64,000 bases of DNA from Pohlia nutans (lineage: Eukaryota; Streptophyta; Bryopsida; Bryales; Mniaceae): assembly GCA_022496805.1 (NCBI GenBank), contig CM040096.1, positions 15,563,501-15,627,500 on the forward strand, given 5' to 3'. The notes beneath the pieces were generated by a model. It was not told the DNA's origin, ran no database searches, and saw only the letters and a list, made by a program, of their open reading frames with translations. Within the stretch, counting starts at the first letter, position 1. Each line of letters begins with the position of its first letter. Made by a program: the position numbers and the translations under genes. Below, in pieces: positions 58,090 through 64,000 of the stretch.

Positions 58090-59370
58090 GTAGAGCACTA
58101 AGTGACGGGGATTAGCCATACGCCTAACCCCCTATCACTATAATTATTTGATACCATACCAAGTGAAGGGGTGTTAGATGTATGTTTAACCCATCTCACT
58201 TTTATTGATTTTTAAAACTGCAAGTGATGGAGGATTAAACACATACCTAACCAACCTCCCTCCATTATCACTTGCAATTATTACCCAAACTAGCAAGTGA
58301 TGGGAATTGCACATATGCCCAATCCCCCAAACATTTATAATTTTCAACAAAATAAATGTCTGGGGGTAAGGCATATGCCTAACCCCTCAACACTTACAAT
58401 TTCTAACAAATTAGAATATTGAAGGGTTAGGAATAAGTTTAACCTTCCAACTTTTAAAAACTTTAACAAAATAAGATGTTAGAGGGTTAGGCATATGTCT
58501 ATCCCACCAACACTTCAATTATATAGTAGAATAAAATATGGAAGAGTTAAACATACGCTTAACCCCCTATCACTTCAATTAGTTGTTAAAATACCAAGTG
58601 ACGGTGGTTTAGTATACGCCTAACCCATATCACTTAAATCATTTGTTGCAATATTGAGTGATAAGGGTTAGGCATGTGCCTAATCCCTTTTAATTAATTT
58701 TCAAAATACAAGGTAATAGGAGGTTGTGCATATGTTTAACTCTTTAATAGTTAGAATTTACAAAAATTATAGTGATAAGCGGTTAGGCGTATGCCTAACC
58801 CCTCAACAATTTTATTCTACATAAATTTATAATATGGGTCTATGGGAGGGATATACATATGTTAACCTCCAAACTCTTGTATTCTATAGATAAATAAAAT
58901 ATTAGAGAGGTAGGCATATACTGAAACTCTAAACTCTTGCAATTTGAAATAAAATAAATTACAAGAGGGTTAGGCATGTGCCTGACCCACTAATACTTTA
59001 TTATGTAGCATAATAATACCTGGGAGGATTAGGCATATGCCTAACCCCTCAACTCTTACAATTTCTAAACAGAGTATAATATGGGAGGATTAGGCATATG
59101 CCTAACCCCTCAACTCTTACAATTTCTAAACAAAGTATAATATGGGAGGATTAGGCATATGTCTAACCCCTCAACTCTTACAATTTCTAAACAGAGTATA
59201 ATATGGGAGGATTAGGCATATGCCTAACCCCTCAACTCTTACAATTTCTAAACAGAGTATAATATGGGAGGATTAGGCATATGCCTAACCCTTCAACTCT
59301 TACAATTTCTAAACAGAGTTTAATATGGGAGGATTAGGCATATGCCTAACCCCTCAAACAAAATGTCGTT
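58090..59370. repeat. Palindromic tandem array A, about 21 units of roughly 61 bp
   Basis: Each unit is centred on a variant of GGTTAGGCATATGCCTAACC. In many units this core lies inside a wider palindrome in which AAGTGAT on the left pairs with ATCACTT on the right, separated from the next unit by AT-rich spacer such as TTTGTTAAAATAC. Unit spacing stays near 61 bp although the cores have diverged. The last six units (59022-59357) are nearly identical 61-bp copies containing ATTTCTAAACAGAGTATAAT and look recently amplified. The array lies directly upstream of the DUF7869-like gene. Confidence 0.9.
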
Positions 59371-59751
59371 CTAATCTTTAGCAGCATTGCAGCTTAACTA
59401 AAAAAAAGGTCATACCTACAACGTTCAAGCTACAAATAGAACGTCCACTTCGGAAACTAATAGTTGATTATAGTACTAACTTTCAAGACATATTTTCCAT
59501 TGTTTGCAAATTTCTACTTTCTATTGGTACATTTTCACTTTCTCGAAGCTTCCTAAATGCTCTCTATAAATATGGAAGCAGCCACTTCTGGCCATTTGAG
59601 CACTTAGGGGATAACAGTCTAAATTTGTTCACAAGCAAACTTGATTTTTCATTGTTTTACAGTTGACTAATATTATGTAAGACAAACAAGACATCCATAG
59701 ATCAGCAGTGAAATTTGAGAACACACACGATGGACAAACATATAAATATGT

Positions 59752-60126
59752 TCAGTTACTTGCCTGCTCAAATGATTGCGATGCCCTCGCACGCGAAGCT
59801 GAGTTCTGCTGCTGCTGCTGAACTGAATTTGAGGTCCTTGCCGATCCTGGATGGAGCTGAGACTTGAGGTCCTGGATTTCTTGTCTTTGAGAACGGCAAA
59901 TGGTGGTCAACTTCTCAAATTTGGAGGCGATGGCTGCTTTCTCTGATTGAGCCTGCCTCAGTGCTTCATTTAACATATTTACCTCATCTTTCAACTGATC
60001 GAGTGATCTCGACTGCAAAACGGATTGACTATACTCCGCTTCAAAAGCTGCAAAGGAAGCCAGGGTTTTCACCACCTCCGCTGACCACCTCGAACTGATC
60101 ACCACCTCCGCTGACCAGGAAACCAA
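59752..60126 (-). pseudogene. Coiled-coil protein fragment
   Basis: The frame reads AAFEAEYSQSVLQSRSLDQL, then DEVNMLNEALRQAQSEKAAI, SKFEKLTTICRSQRQEIQDL and a Gln-rich SNSVQQQQQNSASR. Heptads of hydrophobic residues indicate a coiled coil. The KFEKL-x-x-ICRSQRQEI stretch reminds me of a plant coiled-coil family I cannot name firmly. The N-terminal WSAEVV is duplicated by a 23-25-bp tandem repeat (about 60078-60118). A GT site near 59757 could be its donor. It lies between palindromic arrays and is probably a captured piece. Confidence 0.5.
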
Positions 60127-60179
60127 GAAGCCAGGGAAGGGAGCCGGTGCAGGAAGGGAGCCTCTGCTGTTGCTTCCGT

Positions 60180-60415
60180 TCTGCTTGCTACTTGTTTGGT
60201 TGGATGCGTCTGCTTGTTTGCTTGGATGCGCCTGGTGTTTGGTTGGATGCGCCTATTGTTTGCTTGGATGCGCCTGCTTGGATGCGCCTGCTGATTGCCT
60301 GCTTCGATGCGCCTGCTTGGATGCGCCTGATCTGTAGCGCTGGTGTCTGATCCGCTGGTGTCTGATAGCGCTGGTGTCTGATCTGTAGCGCTGGTGTCTG
60401 GTTCTGAAGCTCACG
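60180..60415. repeat. Minisatellites TTGGATGCGCCTG and GCTGGTGTCTGAT
   Basis: Two adjoining short tandem arrays: about seven copies of (C/T)TTGGATGCGCCTG between 60190 and 60330, then four of (A)GCGCTGGTGTCTGATC between 60335 and 60405. The minus frames here translate only the repeat (for example RIQAGASKQ). Confidence 0.8.
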
Positions 60416-60799
60416 CAACAATCCGGCTGGGCTTGCCCAATTGAGGACCTCGCTTGAGAGAACCGCATTTGACCTGGCCCACTGATACCCAGATGAAACT
60501 GATTCCACCAGATTCGCCAATGCCCGGATTCAACTGATTCGACCAGGTTCGCTGATACCCGGGTGCAAATGGTTTTCAGCAGAGAAAACGTCAAGGACAG
60601 TAACGAAACCACGCTAGAAGTGATCTGCTTCGTTCCGAGCTTTGATTCGAGTTTTGCCCAAGTTTCGGGAGATTTTTCTGTGGGATTGTCGAAGGTGGTG
60701 AGTGTTCTACAGTTAATTTGATTTCTTATTGTGGAATTTCTGCTGTTCTTAGGCGAGGATTATTGATGTAGCAAGGGGAATCATGCGCTGTGAAGAGAG

Positions 60800-60972
60800 G
60801 TGTTGTTGGGAGAGGTGTTGTGGTTTACATGCGCGGTCACGAAGGACGGGGAATTGGTCTTGGACAGGTCGTCAGGGCTTACAACCTGCAAGATGTTGGC
60901 TCGGACACTGTAGAGGCAAATCTTCAACTTGGACTTCCTGTTGACTCACGAGAATATGGAATCAGTGCTCAG
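60800..60972 (+). pseudogene. GTP cyclohydrolase II (riboflavin biosynthesis) exon fragment
   Basis: The sequence encodes [20 protein letters not shown], then [20 protein letters not shown] and [15 protein letters not shown], ending at a good donor (CAG|GTATTC at 60973). This is the conserved heart of GTP cyclohydrolase II, which in plants is part of the plastid bifunctional RIBA proteins and opens the GTP ring at the start of riboflavin synthesis. The rest of the enzyme is absent on both sides. The protein sequence is well kept, so the capture is not very old. It lies between palindromic arrays A and B on the plus strand. Confidence 0.88.
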
Positions 60973-61269
60973 GTATTCTATTGTTGATTCATTTTCAAAT
61001 TTTGATTCTACTGTATGATGATTTTGAATCTGGAGCGAGTCGAAGTAGATCCTCCTGAATCACTGAGTGAGTGAGTGAGCGAGTCTGTGGTTTTTGTTGC
61101 TTGTTGGTGTTCGTTGATCGATTAAGTGAGCTTTATTTTTCGATCCAGGCTGGACTGTGCTAGCTATCTGGGCGTTTGTTAATGTGGAGCATGTGGTCCT
61201 CGTGGTCCACGATTGTGCAAACGAGAACGTAGAATCCAAGCAAGCTTTCACACGGAGGGAAGTTAAGGC

Positions 61270-61293
61270 CAGCTAGCTAGCTAGCTAGCTGAT
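61270..61293. repeat. (AGCT)n microsatellite
   Basis: About six uninterrupted copies of the self-complementary unit AGCT. Confidence 0.85.
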
Positions 61294-61734
61294 GAATAGA
61301 CTTCCGCAACTGACTACTGCGTCGTAGATGTTGGAGTGCTTGATCAATGAAGTCGACGGGGTGAACGTTGAAGGAGCGCTTGGATCGTCTGAAATGAGGT
61401 GAGGATCAGTCGAGGTCGTTTCGGTGTCAAAACAGAGATAGTCGGTACTACTTGTGGTAATGGATTATTAATTCCAACTCTTTAATTGAGTTGCTTGAAG
61501 CATAAGGTAGAAACACCTATTGCCAATGTTGCTACAGAATGTACAATAAAGGCCCCCAATTTTCACCCAAAAAATAGACACCATGTTAAAGAAAGTACAA
61601 TTCCAACCCGAGAATGAGATTCACGGAAAGTCACCTTTGAATATCTGCTATGCCTAGGGTTGTGCAAAATATTGAAAGAATTGACCGTTTAGCTTATAAG
61701 ATTATAATGTTCAAAGTTTGCATTCAACAAAATA

Positions 61735-62370
61735 AATGTCTGGGGGTTAGGCATATGTCTAATCTCCTAATAACTTGCAATTATTTTTTAAACACTAAGT
61801 GATGGAAATAGGCATACGCCTTACCCTCATCACTTTTATTAATTTTAAAATTCCTAGTGTTGGGTTCAGGCGTATGCCTAACCCCTACCATTTGTATTAT
61901 TTGTTAAAACACCTAGTGATAGAAGGATTAGACGTATGCCTAACCCCTATCACTTCAATTAGTTTTTAAAATTGCAAGTGATGAAGATTTAAGCAAACCC
62001 CTATTCCTCCAATCATTTGCAGTTATTTTCTAAAACACCAATTGATGAGGTTAGGCATATGCCTTACCCCATCACTTTGATTATGTTTTTAAATTCTTAG
62101 TGTTGGGGGTCAGACATATGCCTAACCCATCTCACTTGTATTATTTGTTAAAATACGAAGTGATGGAACGGTTAGGCATTCACCTAACTCCTATCACTTC
62201 AATTAATTTTAAAAACTGCAAGTGATGAAGGTTAGGCAAATGCCTGACCTCCACCACTTTGATCAATTTAAAAAAACAAATGATGGAGGGTTAGACATAT
62301 GTCTAACCCCCTTAACAATTTGGATTTTCAAAAATAATTGTAGTGATAGGGAGTATGTCTAATCCTTTAT
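61735..62370. repeat. Palindromic tandem array B, about 10 units
   Basis: It has the same roughly 61-bp organisation and core (TTAGGCATATGTCTAA, GGCGTATGCCTAACCCC and so on) as array A, with AAGTGATG...ATCACTT pairs around the core. It ends just before the kinase exon at 62427. Confidence 0.88.
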
Positions 62371-62426
62371 GTTTATTTTCTTAAGACATCAGAAGGGATG
62401 GTGAATTTTTTTCTCGTTCTGTGCAG

Positions 62427-62509
62427 TTGCTGAAATCCCTAAGTTTGCTTCTGGAAGCTAAAGTTATTCATTGTGACTTGAGGCCAGAGAACATTCTTCT
62501 TATTGAAAG
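62427..62509 (+). pseudogene. Protein kinase exon fragment (DYRK/YAK1-like catalytic loop)
   Basis: An acceptor (CTGTGCAG|) and a donor (AAAG|GTAACC) bracket 83 bp encoding LLKSLSLLLEAKVIHCDLRP and ENILLIE. H-C-D-L-K-P-E-N-I-L-L is the catalytic loop of CMGC kinases of the DYRK/YAK1 group. Here the usual Lys is Arg. No other kinase exon is nearby. Intact splice borders show capture of genomic DNA rather than of an mRNA copy. It lies between palindromic arrays B and C. Confidence 0.75.
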
Positions 62510-62724
62510 GTAACCATTATGAATTCCATTTTCTACTTACCGAAATCTGTCATTTAGATGGAATGTGAGTTAATGTGAGTTAATATCACTGGCTTTGATG
62601 ATAATGTGAGTTAATGTGAAGCATCTCGCTTTGTGGATGTATCACTCGTTTACCTTATAGGCCAGAGGATATAATAGTACGGATTCAAATATTTGATCGA
62701 AGTTACTAACAAGATTTTAAGTGA

Positions 62725-63105
62725 TGCAGGGTTAGGCATATGTCTAATCCCCTAATAACTTGCAATTATTTTTTAAATACCAAGTGATGGGGTTAGGCAT
62801 ACGCCTTACCCTCATCACTTTAATTAATTTTAAAATTCCTAGTGTTGGGTTTAGGCGTATGCCTAACCCCTACCATTTGTATTATTTGTTAAAATACAAA
62901 GTGATGGAACGGTTAGGCATTCACCTAACTCCTATCACTTCAATTAGTTTTAAAAACTGCATACATAACATTTAGATATGTCTATTCAAGTGATTGAATT
63001 TCTTGTGACTGTTGCCGTCATGATGTGATTGAGACACAATGAAGAATTGGTAGAAATGGTATCATGCAATTAATACCATTGGGGGGTTAGGCGTGTGCCT
63101 AACCC
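62725..63105. repeat. Palindromic array C, four to five units
   Basis: The units at 62728-62930 repeat those of array B almost word for word (for example TGGGTTTAGGCGTATGCC and GGAACGGTTAGGCATTCACC), so B and C arose by segmental duplication. A final unit, GGGGTTAGGCGTGTGCCTAA, lies at 63082. Confidence 0.85.
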
Positions 63106-63181
63106 TCTTATGTTTAATCTCTTGAAACATTTTTGATTTTAATTTTCCAGTGCAAAATTTTGTAGGTGATCAAGGGATCTA

Positions 63182-64000
63182 ATGGCTTCTCGAAAGTAAC
63201 GACCCCCTAAGGAAGCTCCAAAAGTAGTGGATTCTTTTAAGAACCATGGATGGTGGATATCACGAGATGACAAGCTTCCTATTTTGCGATTGTCCGATTA
63301 TGCATGGGAAGAGAAGGATCTATGGTGTGGACTAACTTATGGTGCAGGCTACATAGCTAAAGTAGCTGAAGTCTCATCAACTGAAGAACAAGGCTTGTGT
63401 GAAGTGTTTATGCGGGGGATGAAGAGCGGTGAATCGTCTTCATATATTTTGAGGACCAAAAACATAATGCGATCTCCAGATTGTTTGTTGGAGTTGAAAT
63501 TTGGGGGTCTACCAAAATATCGAAAGTGGTGGAGTAGTGTTGGAAATATTGAACAAGATTTGCGTGAGAAGATGGTGTTTGCAGTTTCCAGCATGAATGC
63601 AAATGAGAAGGAGAGATTGAAGGTTTATATGGAGAAGCATGAGAGGGCTATTGTTGTTTTTACCTCTCGTGATGGAGGGTCTGAAATCGTACCAACTTCA
63701 TCTTTGGAAGAAGATGTTATCATTGATGGGTTATCGTTTTATGTGCATAGGCGAACATTGCTTGATAAAGTTTTGCCTCCTACATCAAATGTTGCCTCTA
63801 CATCAAAAAAGAGGAACCCAAGTTCTATACTATCATTTTCTCAAGGTCGAGGGGCTTCATCAAGTGCTAACATTGGTTTATCAGTTTTTGATTTTGACGC
63901 ACCACCTCAGCCCTCAAAGAAGATTTCAAGTCGAAGTCGGAGTAACTTGTTAGTAGGCGATGGTTCTACTTCACAAACAGTTTTAAAAAAAGATAAAATG
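63182..64000 (+). CDS. Unrecognised protein, 5' part, continues past the window
   Basis: The frame runs to the window edge without a further stop. It reads MASRK, then TAA at 63197-63199, then RPPKEAPKVVDSFKNHGWWI and on through DLWCGLTYGAGYIAKVAEV, LKFGGLPKYRKWWSSVGNIE and RAIVVFTSRDGGSEIVPTSS to a Ser-rich tail. Either the TAA is a mutation (CAA would fit the context), or translation or an exon begins further on. The next in-frame Met is near 63409. No family is recognised. Trp-rich and basic segments could bind DNA. It is divergent from the DUF7869-like gene, with palindromic units directly upstream as for that gene, so I infer it is the second gene of the same element. Confidence 0.55.

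Noticed and set aside
58090..63105. CRISPR-like array
   Set aside because: Regular roughly 61-bp spacing with a palindromic core is superficially similar, but the spacers are themselves related to each other, the context is eukaryotic and there are no cas genes.
1..64000. tRNA, rRNA or organelle-derived insertions
   Set aside because: I recognised no tRNA cloverleaf sequence, rRNA segment or plastid/mitochondrial gene, but short tRNAs could be missed by eye.

Overview
The window looks like nuclear DNA of a land plant with a repeat-rich, gene-poor genome. The evidence is one complete 16-exon gene with canonical short GT-AG introns, plus plant-type CACTA (En/Spm), Ty1/copia and Helitron elements and many MITEs. 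The sequence does not identify the species. A non-seed plant (lycophyte, fern or bryophyte) is my guess, based only on the style of the 1045-residue DUF7869-like protein and of the elements.

Layout. Positions 1-5036 are AT-rich non-coding DNA with three small elements. Positions 5037-21126 are a decayed CACTA element of about 16 kb with two divergent genes. The minus-strand gene carries TNP2-like, DUF4218 and DUF4216 segments preceded by a SET-domain-like segment. The plus-strand gene starts at 11185 and carries a plant transposase-like segment, an NLI/FCP1-type HAD phosphatase-like segment and a C-terminal CACTA-associated domain. A 3.2 kb non-coding element (12892-16056) sits in its long first intron. 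Positions 21127-34113 are non-coding and full of MITEs, several with TTAA-CCC ends of piggyBac style.

Positions 34114-40361 (minus) hold the only intact host gene, a plant API5 (apoptosis inhibitor 5) homologue. I could model it exon by exon to 576 residues. From 41.9 to 44.06 kb there is Helitron-type sequence carrying one exon of a 60S ribosomal protein eL42 (L44) gene. From 44.2 to 53.0 kb there are CACTA-like MITEs with visible 3-bp target duplications, a Ty1/copia ruin (46.5-49.6 kb, minus) opened by two later insertions, and two more TTAA elements, one a 1.5 kb fold-back.

Positions 54.8-64.0 kb are the most unusual part. A long DUF7869-like ORF (minus) and a second divergent ORF (plus, running off the window) are separated by about 35 copies of a roughly 61-bp repeat. 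Each unit is centred on a palindrome of the form GGTTAGGCATATGCCTAACC. Between the arrays lie exon fragments of unrelated host genes: a coiled-coil protein, GTP cyclohydrolase II and a DYRK/YAK1-like kinase, two of them with splice sites still attached. I read this as a two-gene mobile element with palindromic arrays that has picked up host exons. It is the best candidate here for an undescribed system.
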